This document shows, piece by piece, positions 8,227-17,245 of a stretch of 64,000 nucleotides of DNA. The notes below the pieces were generated by a model. The model was not told the origin of the DNA and made no database searches. It was given only the letters and a program-made list of their open reading frames with translations. The first letter of the stretch is position 1. Every line of letters begins with the position of its first letter. Position numbers and translations under genes: made by a program. Source of the stretch: Candidatus Streptomyces philanthi (lineage in GTDB: Bacteria > Actinomycetota > Actinomycetes > Streptomycetales > Streptomycetaceae); the NCBI GenBank assembly GCA_018114805.1, contig CP073042.1:2542001-2606000 (forward strand). The letters run 5' to 3'.

Positions 8227-8622
8227 ATGCACGCTGAACGCCCACTCGGAATTTCCATAGCCTTGGCGGCTATTCTTGGCGGCACGGTGACGTTCGCCCC
8301 AGCGGCGAGCGCGACACCAGCAGGCTGCGGAGACCTATCCAAGGGATCGCTCTGCATCAAGGGCGGAAAGGTCGGAAAAACCGGCTCCTTCACCTGGAGA
8401 GTCAGGTACGTGCGCCACCAGGGCAGCGAGATCAAGGTCAAGCTCGGATCCCAACGCAAGAACTCCGATATCACGGCCTGGGAACTGTGGTTCGGCAGCA
8501 AGAAAACGAAGAACGGCGTCGCTGAACTACGCAAGAAGCACGAGATCAACAAGGACGAGTGCATCCGCGGCGTGATGGATTATAAGAACAAGGTGTACGT
8601 CACCAAGTGGCGTTGCCCCTGA
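8227..8622 (+). CDS. Small secreted protein, unknown function
   Basis: Exported protein of 131 residues. A Sec signal peptide (MHAERPLGISIALAAILGG, cleavage after the APAASA region near residue 28) precedes a basic mature domain of about 100 residues with four cysteines (GCGD, SLCIK, DECIR, WRCP), suggesting two disulphides. I chose the ATG at 8227 because GGAG precedes it; the ATG 12 bases earlier lacks a site. The gene is lower in GC than its neighbours, with AAG/AAC/ATC-rich codons and many Lys residues, and lies in an accessory patch between core genes. I do not recognise the family. Compact, basic, disulphide-rich secreted proteins include inhibitors and antimicrobial proteins, but nothing specific points there. 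Confidence 0.75.
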   Translation: MHAERPLGISIALAAILGGTVTFAPAASATPAGCGDLSKGSLCIKGGKVGKTGSFTWRVRYVRHQGSEIKVKLGSQRKNSDITAWELWFGSKKTKNGVAELRKKHEINKDECIRGVMDYKNKVYVTKWRCP

Positions 8623-8710
8623 GCCGTTCAACGGGCTGGGCACCTCCGAAACCAGGAGCGCAGCCTCGACGCCCACCACACCAGGGCCCTATACCGACGA
8701 GAAAGTGCGC

Positions 8711-9281
8711 ATGTGGCAGGTCGTGCTGTACGTGAGCCCGGCGACCATGGCCCTCTTCCTCACGGCCACCGTGGGACTGTGCCTCGCCGTCGCCTGGTGG
8801 CTCACCCCGCGACGACGACCGTGCTTCCCGCGCGGCGCGCGCCCTCCTCCTGCTGTGGGCCGGCGTCACCCTGGTGGCCACGGTGGCCCCCACGCAGCCG
8901 CTGGGCACCAGCGGCCATGCGATCGCCTGGATCCCCGGTGAGGGAATGTGGCAGCCCAGCGGCCACAGCGGCGCCGGTCTCTTCGCCGAAGAGCGCGACA
9001 TGATCGTGTGCCTCCAGATCGCCAACGCCGCCATGTTCACACCCCTGGCGGCGCTCCTGCTGTTTTCCTTCCCCTCGCTCGGCGCTCTTTCGGCCATCGC
9101 TTCCTGCCTGTTCGCCAGCGCCGCCATCGAGGCCACACAATTCCTCATGGCCGCGGGCCGCACCGTCGACATAGACGACCTCCTCTTCAACACCCTCGGC
9201 GGTGCCATCGGCGCACTCATCACCCGCTTCTCCCGCTACGCGGTGCGGATGCAGGCTCCGGCGGTGCGGCATCGGGCCTGA
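8711..9281 (+). pseudogene. VanZ-like membrane protein, frameshifted
   Basis: Small integral membrane protein of the VanZ family. The first helices (VSPATMALFLTATVGLCLAVAWWLTP) read from ATG 8711. After a small indel near 8810-8820 the sequence resumes in another frame as RALLLLWAGVTLVATVAP and ends with the VanZ signature: AIEATQFLMAAGRTVDIDDLLFNTLGG, with conserved Glu, Gln, Arg, Asp and Asn. Repaired length is about 190 residues. VanZ raises teicoplanin resistance in vancomycin-resistance clusters, but most actinobacterial members have unknown roles. No van genes are nearby. Confidence 0.75.
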
Positions 9282-9796
9282 CGGGTGGCGTCGTCGCCCA
9301 TGGAGCCCTTGGCCGGCACGTACATTTCGCGACCTGCCCGCCGTACCCAGCGCTGAACCTGCCGGCATTGGACGCCGTCGCGCCGCTTTTGGCGACTCGT
9401 CAGGCAATGAGCAGACCTCCTGCGATATCGCGCCCCGCTCAACGGTCACGACAGTGCCGAAATATGTCGTCCGTAGCGGTCGGGAGACGGGAAGGGGCGG
9501 GTCGCCGTGGGGAATCAGAAGCCGCCACCACCACCACCGCGCGCCCGAAGCGAGACGTGACGGGTGCCGCGTACCGGCACGGCAATAAGCACCCTCCGCC
9601 CACACCCAGCGGCCGACGGACGGGGACACCGGCCGCCCGAGCACCCGACAGCGAACGAACGCGCACATGTCCGGCCCCGCCCGGGATCAACACAGGCTAA
9701 CCGTCCACGCCGCGTCCAGACCCGTCCATAACCGCCGGACGAGAACGCGTCGGCAGCAGCGGCAGCGAGGCGCACCGCCCCACTCGCCATCCCAAC
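9282..9796. other. Intergenic region, no gene recognised
   Basis: About 500 bases between the convergent VanZ-like and tRNA-Tyr genes. Open frames here show no recognisable protein. In S. coelicolor the tRNA-Tyr 3' end is the SLP1 integration site, so this is the side where an element would sit; no integrase or duplicated tRNA end is visible. Confidence 0.45.
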
Positions 9797-9837
9797 AAAA
9801 ACGGCCCCAGATCCGCGTCTCCGCAGATCAGGGCCCG
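9797..9837 (-). terminator. Rho-independent terminator after tRNA-Tyr
   Basis: On the minus strand an imperfect GC-rich hairpin (GGGCC and GGCCC arms with an inner GATC pairing) is followed by GTTTTTG. It lies just downstream of the tRNA-Tyr 3' end. Confidence 0.7.
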
Positions 9838-9849
9838 TCTCTCAAAGCG

Positions 9850-9931
9850 TGGCGGCGCCAGGATTCGAACCTGGGTAGGCTAAGCCGACGGATTTACAGT
9901 CCGCTCCCATTGGCCACTCGGGCACACCGCC
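9850..9931 (-). tRNA. tRNA-Tyr (GTA)
   Basis: 82-base class II tRNA. Acceptor GGCGGTG pairs with CGCCGCC allowing one G-T pair, the anticodon is GTA in ACTGTAAAT, the variable arm is long, and the T arm is CCAGGTTCGAATCCTGG. CCA is not encoded. From established knowledge, the tRNA-Tyr gene in S. coelicolor is the attB of the integrative element SLP1, located beside the yajQ homologue; here it appears unoccupied. Confidence 0.95.
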
Positions 9932-10128
9932 TGGGATGTAGCCAAGAATTCCGCCCTTTGCTCAGATTGCTTGGGGCTCCCTGGCAACGACATAAACCAT
10001 ACCCGATGCCAGGGGGTGGTCCGCCACCGGGTTGATCGCCGCTGGAGCGTGGCCGAGGTAGCTAGGCTGGCAGCGCGGCCCGCTGGGCCGCTTCCCTGAC
10101 GGATCTACGTACGAGGAGCCAACTCAAC

Positions 10129-10617
10129 ATGGCCGACTCCAGTTTCGACATCGTCTCGAAGGTCGAGCGGCAGGAGGTCGACAACGCGCTCAACCAGGCC
10201 GCCAAGGAGATCGCGCAGCGCTATGACTTCAAGGGCGTCGACGCGTCGATCGCCTGGTCGGGCGAGAAGATCGAGATGCGGGCCAACGCCGAGGAGCGGG
10301 TGAAAGCCGTTCTCGACATCTTCGAGACGAAGCTGATCAAGCGTGGGATCTCGCTGAAGGCGCTGGACGCGGGTGAGCAGCAGGCGTCCGGCAAGGAGTA
10401 CAAGATCTTCGCCTCGTTGCAGGAGGGGATCTCGCAGGACAACGCCAAGAAGGTCGCCAAGATCATCCGCGACGAGGGCCCGAAGGGCGTCAAGGCGCAG
10501 GTCCAGGGCGACGAGCTGCGGGTCTCCTCCAAGAGCCGCGACGACCTGCAGGCCGTGCAGGCGCTCCTCAAGGGCAAGGACCTCGACTTCGCGCTGCAGT
10601 TCGTGAACTACCGGTAA
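10129..10617 (+). CDS. YajQ-family nucleotide-binding protein
   Basis: Cytoplasmic protein of 162 residues, the usual length for the YajQ/UPF0234 family. It starts [20 protein letters not shown] and contains the conserved QRYDFKG and two ferredoxin-like halves; the C-terminal [12 protein letters not shown] is a family hallmark. The ATG at 10129 follows GAGGAG at good spacing. Members bind nucleotides, and a Xanthomonas member binds cyclic di-GMP, but the function in actinobacteria is not established. Intact and well conserved. Confidence 0.93.
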   Translation: MADSSFDIVSKVERQEVDNALNQAAKEIAQRYDFKGVDASIAWSGEKIEMRANAEERVKAVLDIFETKLIKRGISLKALDAGEQQASGKEYKIFASLQEGISQDNAKKVAKIIRDEGPKGVKAQVQGDELRVSSKSRDDLQAVQALLKGKDLDFALQFVNYR

Positions 10618-10687
10618 CCAGCATTCCTTCGTCGCCGGGCTGCCGCCGGCCGGCTCCTCCCGGCCCCGGCTCCCGGCTCCCGGCCGA

Positions 10688-10710
10688 TTGTCAGTGCCGT
10701 CGCTTACCAT
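10688..10710 (+). promoter_or_regulatory. PafBC/RecA-NDp-like DNA-damage promoter
   Basis: The sequence reads TTGTCAGTG, then eight bases, then TACCAT, six bases before the ATG of the HNH gene. This fits the actinobacterial RecA-NDp/PafBC consensus TTGTCRGTG-N8-TAnnnT. The spacing predicts a leaderless transcript starting at the ATG. Match is by eye. Confidence 0.6.
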
Positions 10711-10716
10711 GCGTGC

Positions 10717-11920
10717 ATGGCCTTGCGAGACATCACGCACGTGGAGGTGCTCCGCGCCATCGAGGAGTGCGACCGGCTCGGTCGGGACGCATTCCTGCGG
10801 GCGTACGGGTTCGGGGAGGCGCGCCGGCTGTGGCTCGCGTACGAGGGGAAGCGCTACGACTCCAAGGCGATCGTCGGCGCCGCGCACGGACACCTCCGGG
10901 GACGGTCGGCCCTGGCGGCGGAGGCGTTCTCCGGCGGGGTGGCGACCGTGGGCTTGCTGCTGCGGCAGCTCGGGTTCGCGGTGGTGGATACGGTGGCTGG
11001 GCAGGACGACGGGGAGCAGGGGCCTGCCTTGGAGTACAGCGCGTTCGAGGCGGCCATAGCCGATCTGCGGGTGCGGTCGACCCGCCAGGGCCCAGCCCTC
11101 TACCAGCCGATTCTGCTGCTGTGGGCCGTCGGGCGGGCTCGGCGTGGCGACTCGCATCTCGATACGTGGAGCACGACCGAGCGCGAGGTCGGGCGGCTGC
11201 TCTCGCAACACGGCGCGCGGGGTGAGCGACCGCGCCCCGACTATCCCGCCGCCGCCCTCCACCGCGCAGGCCTGTGGGACATGCACGACCACCGCGGTCC
11301 GGTGCCGAGCGCGCACGGCGACAGCAACATCGCGCAGTGGTTCGCGACCCACCAGCCGCGTACGGGCCTGCCGCTTCTCGTGTACGAGCGGATGCGAAAC
11401 TCCGCTTCGGACCGCGCCCGCGCCGTCGGCACGTTGGTCACCTACTTCGACGGCGTCGACCCGCAAGCCGTTCGCGCGCTGCTCGTCGACGTCGGGCTCG
11501 ACGAGGAGGCTGCGTGTTCACCCGCCGTCGCGGACGACGAGGTTCCGCACGCAGTGCGGATCGCGGCGCGGTACGACCGGCTGTGCCGGTCGGTCGAGCG
11601 CAACGAGGCGGCGCGGCACGGCCGGCGCGTTCCGCGACAGAGCCAGCGGCCGCTGCGCTGCGGCCGTGCGTTGCGAGAACCTGCGCTGTCCCGGTCAGCC
11701 AGACGATCGGACGGACGCTGGTCAGCCCATACTCGAGGTCGATCACATCGTGGAGATCACTGCGGACGGGCGCGATCACCCCTCGCAGATGGTCGCGCTG
11801 TGCCCGAACTGCCACGCTGTGAAGACCCGGGGAAGCACGCGGGAGGCGTTCCGCGCCGAGTTGCTCAAGGTGGCCGCGCGACTGCACAAGGTGATACAGC
11901 CGGCCCGAGCCCGGAACTGA
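10717..11920 (+). pseudogene. McrA-like HNH endonuclease with sulfur-binding-type domain, frameshifted
   Basis: Homologue of ScoMcrA-type type IV restriction enzymes, which cleave modified (phosphorothioate and, in some, methylated) DNA. Residues 1-90 form the head domain (MALRDITHVEVLRAIEECD, KRYDSKAIVGAAHG). Residues about 107-260 look like the sulfur-binding domain: YQPILLLWAVGRARRG, then PDYPAAALHRAGLW, where Tyr176, Pro177 and Ala180 match the Y-P-x-x-A pocket that holds the DNA sulfur. No SRA domain is evident. After a frameshift near 11665 the HNH region follows: CENLRC, LEVDHIVEI, and LCPNCHAVKTRG with the zinc cysteines. The break may be a sequence error since both parts are well conserved. 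No dnd modification genes are in the window. Confidence 0.8.
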
Positions 11921-12111
11921 GAACAGGCCCGAGACCGCACCCACGTCAGCGCTCACGCCTACACGTGCGCCCACGCCTGCGCCCACGTCAGTGTCTGCGT
12001 CTACGCCCCCCGTCAGCGCCCGCGCCCGAGCGGGGTTGGCGCGGCGAACGGCGCGTGGTCGCACGCCGAACCGGCGGTCAGGGGAGGCCGGCCCGAGTCG
12101 TGGCGGGCTGC

Positions 12112-12504
12112 TCAGCGGGCGGCGAAGGGCTGGTTCGCCGGGACGATATCCCGACCCAGGGGGGTCAGCGAGACCGGGATCAGCTTGAAGTTGGCCACGC
12201 CCAGCGGGATGCCGATGATCGTCACACAGAGCAGGAGGCCCGTCACGATGTGGCTCAGCGCCAGCCACCAGCCGGCGAGGAGCAGCCACAGGACGTTGCC
12301 GACGCATGACGGGGCGCCGGCGTCGCGTCGCTCGACGGCGGTGTAGCCGAAGGGCCACAGCGCGAAGCGGGTGATGCGGAAGGAGGCGATGCCGAAGGGG
12401 ATGCCGATGATCGTGATGCACAGGATCAGGCCCGCCAGGACGTACGCGCAGGCCAGCCAGAAGCCGGACAGGACCAGCCAGATGGCGTTCAGGATCGTCT
12501 TCAT
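12112..12504 (-). CDS. YccF-domain inner-membrane protein
   Basis: Integral membrane protein of 130 residues with the duplicated YccF domain (DUF307): LILCITIIGIPFGIASF near residues 26-42 and LLLCVTIIGIPLGVANF near 89-105, each after a hydrophobic helix. Function unknown. It starts 4 bases after the htpX stop on the same strand, so the two are cotranscribed and perhaps translationally coupled. Confidence 0.9.
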   Translation of the reverse strand: MKTILNAIWLVLSGFWLACAYVLAGLILCITIIGIPFGIASFRITRFALWPFGYTAVERRDAGAPSCVGNVLWLLLAGWWLALSHIVTGLLLCVTIIGIPLGVANFKLIPVSLTPLGRDIVPANQPFAAR

Positions 12505-12508
12505 CGGG

Positions 12509-13366
12509 TTAGTGTCCCGCCATTTCCTCGAGGCGGCTGATGCGCTCCGCCATGGGTGGGTGGGTCGAGAACAGCTTGGCCATGCCGGCGCCCGGGCGGA
12601 AGGGGTTCGCGATCATCATGTGGCTCGCGGTCTCCAGCCGTGGCTCCGGCGGCAGCGGGAGCGCCTTCGTGCCCGCCTCCAGCTTCCGCAGGGCGCTCGC
12701 GAGGGCCATCGGGTCGCCGGTGAGCTGGGCACCCGACGCGTCCGCCTCGTACTCGCGCGAACGGCTGACGGCGAGCTGGATGACGGAGGCGGCCAGCGGG
12801 CCGAGGAGCATGATCAGAAGCATGCCGAGGAAGCCGGGGCCGTCGTCGTCGTCGGATCGGCCGATGGGGATCAGCCACGCGAAGTTGACCAGGAACATCA
12901 CCACGCTCGCGAGGGCGCCCGCGATGGAGGAGATGAGGATGTCGCGGTTGTAGACGTGGCTCAGCTCGTGGCCGATGACGCCGCGCAGCTCGCGCTCGTT
13001 CAGCAGCCGCAGGATGCCGTCGGTACAGCACACGGCCGCGTTGCGCGGGTTGCGGCCGGTGGCGAAGGCGTTCGGGGCGTCGGTGGGCGAGATGTACAGC
13101 CGGGGCATCGGCTGTCGCGCGGCCGTGGACAGCTCCCGGACCATGCGGTAGAGCTGGGGCGCCTCGAACTCGCTGACCGGGCGGGCCCGCATCGCCCGCA
13201 GGGCCAGCTTGTCGCTGTTCCAGTACGCGTACGCGTTGGTGCCAAGCGCGACGAGGACGGCGATGACCAGTCCAGTGCGGCCGAACATCCCACCGATGAC
13301 GATGATGAGTGCGGACAGTCCCCCGAGGAGTACGGCGGTCTTGAGCCCATTGTGCCGGCGGTGCAC
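12509..13366 (-). CDS. htpX: Membrane zinc metalloprotease HtpX (M48)
   Basis: Membrane-embedded heat-shock-type protease of 285 residues that degrades misfolded membrane proteins. Two N-terminal helices (residues 10-45) precede the zinc motif [10 protein letters not shown] (HELSH at 133-137), two further helices, and the third-ligand segment [12 protein letters not shown]. The GTG start at 13366 ([10 protein letters not shown]) has GGAGGG upstream; longer in-frame starts lack this. It heads a two-gene unit with the YccF protein and is transcribed in the same direction as the nuo2 operon upstream, from which a stem-loop separates it. Confidence 0.93.
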   Translation of the reverse strand: MHRRHNGLKTAVLLGGLSALIIVIGGMFGRTGLVIAVLVALGTNAYAYWNSDKLALRAMRARPVSEFEAPQLYRMVRELSTAARQPMPRLYISPTDAPNAFATGRNPRNAAVCCTDGILRLLNERELRGVIGHELSHVYNRDILISSIAGALASVVMFLVNFAWLIPIGRSDDDDGPGFLGMLLIMLLGPLAASVIQLAVSRSREYEADASGAQLTGDPMALASALRKLEAGTKALPLPPEPRLETASHMMIANPFRPGAGMAKLFSTHPPMAERISRLEEMAGH

Positions 13367-13559
13367 GGTACGCCCTCCAAGTGGTACGGCAGGGGGAACC
13401 CTTTCGCGGTTTCTCCAGCTTTCAGTGGACCCTCCATCACTGGTCAACGCCAGATGAGAGGGGCTAGTTCCCTTGTGCCGGGTGCGCGGGGGGCCACCCC
13501 GCCGGGGCGCGGCGGCGTGCCGGCGGGGGCCACGGGCGGGCCGCTCGGCGTACGACGTG

Positions 13560-13593
13560 CCCGGCTGACCGGCACAGCGGCAGGTCAGCCGGG
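13560..13593 (-). terminator. Terminator of the nuo2 operon
   Basis: Perfect 11-base stem (CCCGGCTGACC with GGTCAGCCGGG) and a 12-base loop, about 50 bases downstream of nuoN2 and upstream of htpX. Confidence 0.75.
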
Positions 13594-13639
13594 TGGCGAT
13601 GGGGCCGGGCGAGGCAGTGGCGAGCGGGAGCTGAGGGGG

Positions 13640-15349
13640 TTAAAAGAGGGTTCCGGAGGCGAAGTGCAGCACGAGCTGCGGGGCGCCGGAGAGGGCGACG
13701 CCGATCACGGTGGTCAGGGCGACCGTGGCGGTCAGCGAGGCGGGGACCCGGGGCCGGACACCGTCCGCCGTGACGTCCGCCACGCGGGGGCGTTCGCCGG
13801 CCGGGGCCGTCGTGCGCACCGCGAGCGCGCCGGCTTCCGGGACCAGCCCGGGCAGCGCGCCGGAGTCCGCTGCGGCGCCCGAGGGAGAGGCAGCGGGCTG
13901 ACCGGGGACCGGGCCGGCGGGCGCGGTGGCCGGGGCCTCGGCGGGGGTGGGCGCGCGGAAGAGGGCGGCCGTCCACTGGAGGTAGTAGTACAGCGCGATC
14001 ACGACGTTGACCGCCATGACGACGGCGAGCCATCCCAGGCCCGCGTCGACGACCGTGGAGAAGACGGCCACCTTGGCGAACAGGCCGATCACCCCCGGCG
14101 GCAGCCCGGCCAGGCAGAGCAGGAAGAAGCCGAGCGCGAGGGCGGCCAGTGGGCGGGTGGCGTACAGGGCACGGTGGTCCGTGAGGCGCAGGCCCGTGCT
14201 GGCCCCGGGGCGGGCCGCGGCGTGGGCCACGAGCGCCACCACGGCGAACGCCCCGAGGTTGACCGCGGCGTACATCAGCGCGTAGGCGACCGTGGCGCCG
14301 ATGGCGTGCTCCGCGTCGGCGGCGGAGTCAGCGTAGCCGGCCGCGGCGATGGGGACCAGCAGGTAGCCGGCCTGTCCGACGGAGGACCAGGCCAGCAGGT
14401 GTACGGCGCTGCGCGCGTGCTCGGGACGCTGACGCAGCGCCGCCACGTTGCCCACGGTCATGGTGAGCGCGGCCAGCACCGCAGTGGCCGGCCCCCACAC
14501 GTCCGCGTAGGAGGCGAAGGCGCGGACGGTCACGACGATCAGGCCGGTGAAGCCGACGGCCTTGCCGATGACGGACAGGTAGGCGGCGATCGGCAGCGGT
14601 GCGCCGACGTAGGTGTCGGGGACCCAGAAGTGGAAGGGCACGGCCGCCGTCTTGAAGGCGAAGCCGATCAGGGTGAGGGCCACGCCCGCCTGCGCGAGGG
14701 TCTCCAGGCGCGGGTCGACGTGGGTGAGGCCGTCGGCGACGCGGGCGACGTGCATGCTGCCGGTGGTGGCGTAGACGAAGCTCACGCCGAGCAGCGTGAC
14801 CGCGGTGGCCACGACCGAGGAGAGGAAGAACTTGAGCGCGGCCTCGGAGGAGCGGCGGTCGTTCCGGCGCAGGCCGACCAGGGCGAAGGCCGGGAGGGAG
14901 GCGACCTCGAGGGCGATGACGAGGGTGGCCAGGTCGCGGGAGGCGGGTAGCAGCGCCGCGCCGGCCGCGGAGGACAGCAGCAGGAACCAGTACTCGCCGG
15001 CCGGAAGCTTCTGCTCCGCCACGGTGTGCAGCGAGAGCAGGGCGGTCAGGAGCGCTCCGCCGAGCACCAGGAGCTGGATGGCGACGGTGAAGTCGTCGGC
15101 GACGTAACTGCATACGTCACCGTCGGCGACCAGGCAGAACGTCGCCTTGTCGGCGCCGCGCAGCGGCAGCAGGAACAGTCCGGCGACGGCGAGCCCGGCC
15201 ATCGAGACCCAGCCGAGCAGCGGCTTGTGCCGTTCGGCCAGGAACAGGTCGGCGACCAGTACGGCGAGGCCGACGACGGCGGTGAGGGTGGGCGGGGCGA
15301 TGGCCAGCCAGTCGATGGACTGGACGGCGCTCGCGGCGGTGGTGTTCAT
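13640..15349 (-). CDS. nuoN2: NADH-quinone oxidoreductase subunit N, second copy
   Basis: Antiporter-like proton-channel subunit of complex I, 569 residues. About 14 helices are visible; signature stretches include ASLPAFALVGLRRND, FKTAAVPFHFWVPDTYVGAP with the conserved charged helix 7-8 region, and LAWSSVGQAGYLLVP. A hydrophilic insert of about 75 residues (roughly 490-545, Pro/Ala-rich) sits before the last helix and is unusual compared with standard NuoN. The ATG overlaps the nuoM2 stop (ATGA). Last gene of the accessory nuo2 operon. Intact. Confidence 0.93.
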   Translation of the reverse strand: MNTTAASAVQSIDWLAIAPPTLTAVVGLAVLVADLFLAERHKPLLGWVSMAGLAVAGLFLLPLRGADKATFCLVADGDVCSYVADDFTVAIQLLVLGGALLTALLSLHTVAEQKLPAGEYWFLLLSSAAGAALLPASRDLATLVIALEVASLPAFALVGLRRNDRRSSEAALKFFLSSVVATAVTLLGVSFVYATTGSMHVARVADGLTHVDPRLETLAQAGVALTLIGFAFKTAAVPFHFWVPDTYVGAPLPIAAYLSVIGKAVGFTGLIVVTVRAFASYADVWGPATAVLAALTMTVGNVAALRQRPEHARSAVHLLAWSSVGQAGYLLVPIAAAGYADSAADAEHAIGATVAYALMYAAVNLGAFAVVALVAHAAARPGASTGLRLTDHRALYATRPLAALALGFFLLCLAGLPPGVIGLFAKVAVFSTVVDAGLGWLAVVMAVNVVIALYYYLQWTAALFRAPTPAEAPATAPAGPVPGQPAASPSGAAADSGALPGLVPEAGALAVRTTAPAGERPRVADVTADGVRPRVPASLTATVALTTVIGVALSGAPQLVLHFASGTLF

Positions 15350-17244
15350 CAGTTCCCGCCTCCGAGGAGGTGCTGCACGGCCGGGTCGGTCAGCCCCAGC
15401 AGAGCCGCGGGCCAGAGCCCGGCGAGGACGGTCAGGACGACGAGCGGCGTCCAGGCGGCGAGTTCGTGGCCCCAGACGTCGGCGATCGCGTCGTCGCGGC
15501 GCGTGCTGACGGTCGCCGTGGCGGTAGGCGTGAGGTCGGGCGAGCCGGTGTCGGGCGCTGCCGTGTCGCTGGGCGGGGCGCCGGGCGGGGCCTGGTCCGT
15601 AGGGGTCGCGCTGCTCGCCGTGGCGGCACCGACGGCGGCCGGGACGGCCGTGGCGGGCGTGCCGTCCGGCGCCGGGGCGCCGGCCGTGGCGAGGGCGCCG
15701 CCGGTGGCGCCCTCGCCCATGCACACGCGCCGCACGACGATCAGCAGGTAGGCGGCGGTCAGCAGGGTGCCGAGGCCGGCGAGTGCGAGGAAGGTAAGGT
15801 AGGCGGGGCGGCTGAGGCCGTCCGCCGGCTCGTACGCGCCGAACATGGCCAGCATCTCGCCCCAGAAGCCGGCGAGGCCGGGCAGGCCGAGGGAGGCGAC
15901 GGCGCCGAAGGCCAGCAGGCCGCCGAGGCGCGGAGCCCTGCCGTACAGGGCGGCGCCCGAGGCCCGCGCGGCGCCCGCGAGCTGGTCGAGGTCGGTGCTG
16001 CCGAAGCGTTCCTTGAGGGCCCCGACCAGGAAGAACAGCAGGCCGGTGATGAGGCCGTGCGCGATGTTGGCGAACAGCGCGCCGTTGACTCCGGTCGGCG
16101 TGAGGGTGGCGATGCCGAGGAGGACGAAGCCCATGTGGCCGACCGAGGAGTAGGCGATGAGGCGCTTGAGGTCGGCCTTGGGGCGGGCGGGGGTCAGCGC
16201 CGCGGTGGGGCCGAGCCGATCGCTCCGGTCCGAGGTGGGCAGGGCCAGGGCCAGGCAGGCGAGTGAGCCGTAGAGGATGCCGACGACGGCGAAGGCAGCG
16301 AGGTACGGGGCGAGGGTGTGCGCGCCGTCGGGCGCCATCGGGAGCGCGATGCGGACCAGGCCGTAGGTGCCCATCTTCAGCAGCACGCCGCCCAGCAGCA
16401 CGGAGCCCACGGTGGGGGCCGCGGTGTGCGCGTCGGGCAGCCAACTGTGCAGCGGCCACATCGGGGCCTTCACTGCGAGCCCGACACCGATCGCCAGTAC
16501 GGCGATGACCTGCGTGGAGTGGCTGAGCCCGGCCCCGTTGTCAGAGGCGAGTGCCACCATGTCGAAGGTGCCGCCCTTGAGGCCGATGAGGAGGAGGCCG
16601 AGCAGCATGACGACGGAACCGAGCAGCGTGTAGAGGATGAACCGCCAGGCGGCCCGCTCGCGGTCGCTGCCGGCCGGGGCGTCGGGGCCGGCTGGGGGGA
16701 CGGCGTCGGCGGGGGCGGCGCCCGCCGTGTTCTCCTGGCCGCCCCAACGGGCGATTAGGAAGTACATCGGGATGAGCACCATCTCGAACGCGAGGAAGAA
16801 GAGCATCAGGTCCAGGACGGCGAAGGTGGCCAGCGTGCCGGCCTCCAGGACCAGGAGCAGCGCGACGAACGTCGCCGGGGAGCCGCCCGGGGGCATCCGG
16901 AAGTAGCTGTAGAGCGCGCAGAGGAAGGTGAGCAGCGCGGTCATGACGAGCAGGGGGAGTGAGATGCCGTCGATGCCCAGGTGAACGCGGATATCCAGGG
17001 CCGGGATCCACCGGATGTCGGTGGTGGCCTGGATCGCCTCGGCGCGGTCGTAGTCGAAGCCGATCGCGAGGGCGACGGATAGGGCGAGGACCAGCCCGGT
17101 GACGGTGACGCCGTGCCGCAGCACGGCCTGTTCCGGGTCGCGCCCGCGCAGTCCGGGCGGGGCGGGCAACAGCGCGGCGACCGCGCCGAGCAGGGGGAGG
17201 ACGACGACGGCCGCGAGGAGGAGTTGCATCACGTTCTGACTCAC
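15349..17244 (-). CDS. nuoM2: NADH-quinone oxidoreductase subunit M, second copy
   Basis: Antiporter-like membrane subunit of complex I, 631 residues, longer than the usual 500-530. Hallmarks are FFLAFEMVLIPMYFLIARWGGQ (conserved helix 5 Glu), KAPMWPLHSWLPDAHTAAPT, and RLIAYSSVGHMGFVLLGIATLTPTG. Extra length comes from a loop near residues 150-180 and an Ala/Thr/Pro-rich stretch of about 85 residues (roughly 510-590) before the last helix. The GTG at 17244 is one base from the stop of a small upstream frame; ATG 17230 is an alternative. Its stop overlaps nuoN2. Intact. Confidence 0.93.
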   Translation of the reverse strand: MSQNVMQLLLAAVVVLPLLGAVAALLPAPPGLRGRDPEQAVLRHGVTVTGLVLALSVALAIGFDYDRAEAIQATTDIRWIPALDIRVHLGIDGISLPLLVMTALLTFLCALYSYFRMPPGGSPATFVALLLVLEAGTLATFAVLDLMLFFLAFEMVLIPMYFLIARWGGQENTAGAAPADAVPPAGPDAPAGSDRERAAWRFILYTLLGSVVMLLGLLLIGLKGGTFDMVALASDNGAGLSHSTQVIAVLAIGVGLAVKAPMWPLHSWLPDAHTAAPTVGSVLLGGVLLKMGTYGLVRIALPMAPDGAHTLAPYLAAFAVVGILYGSLACLALALPTSDRSDRLGPTAALTPARPKADLKRLIAYSSVGHMGFVLLGIATLTPTGVNGALFANIAHGLITGLLFFLVGALKERFGSTDLDQLAGAARASGAALYGRAPRLGGLLAFGAVASLGLPGLAGFWGEMLAMFGAYEPADGLSRPAYLTFLALAGLGTLLTAAYLLIVVRRVCMGEGATGGALATAGAPAPDGTPATAVPAAVGAATASSATPTDQAPPGAPPSDTAAPDTGSPDLTPTATATVSTRRDDAIADVWGHELAAWTPLVVLTVLAGLWPAALLGLTDPAVQHLLGGGN

Positions 17245-17245
17245 C

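Noticed and set aside
8711..9281. Vancomycin resistance cluster because of VanZ
   Set aside because: No vanHAX, vanRS or vanY genes nearby; VanZ-like proteins are common in actinobacteria.
9282..9796. Integrative element remnant next to tRNA-Tyr
   Set aside because: No integrase fragment and no duplicate of the tRNA 3' end found by eye.
12371..14950. Plus-strand open frame of about 860 codons over yccF, htpX and nuoN2
   Set aside because: Antisense shadow of three recognisable minus-strand genes; translation is low-complexity Gly/Arg/Asp.
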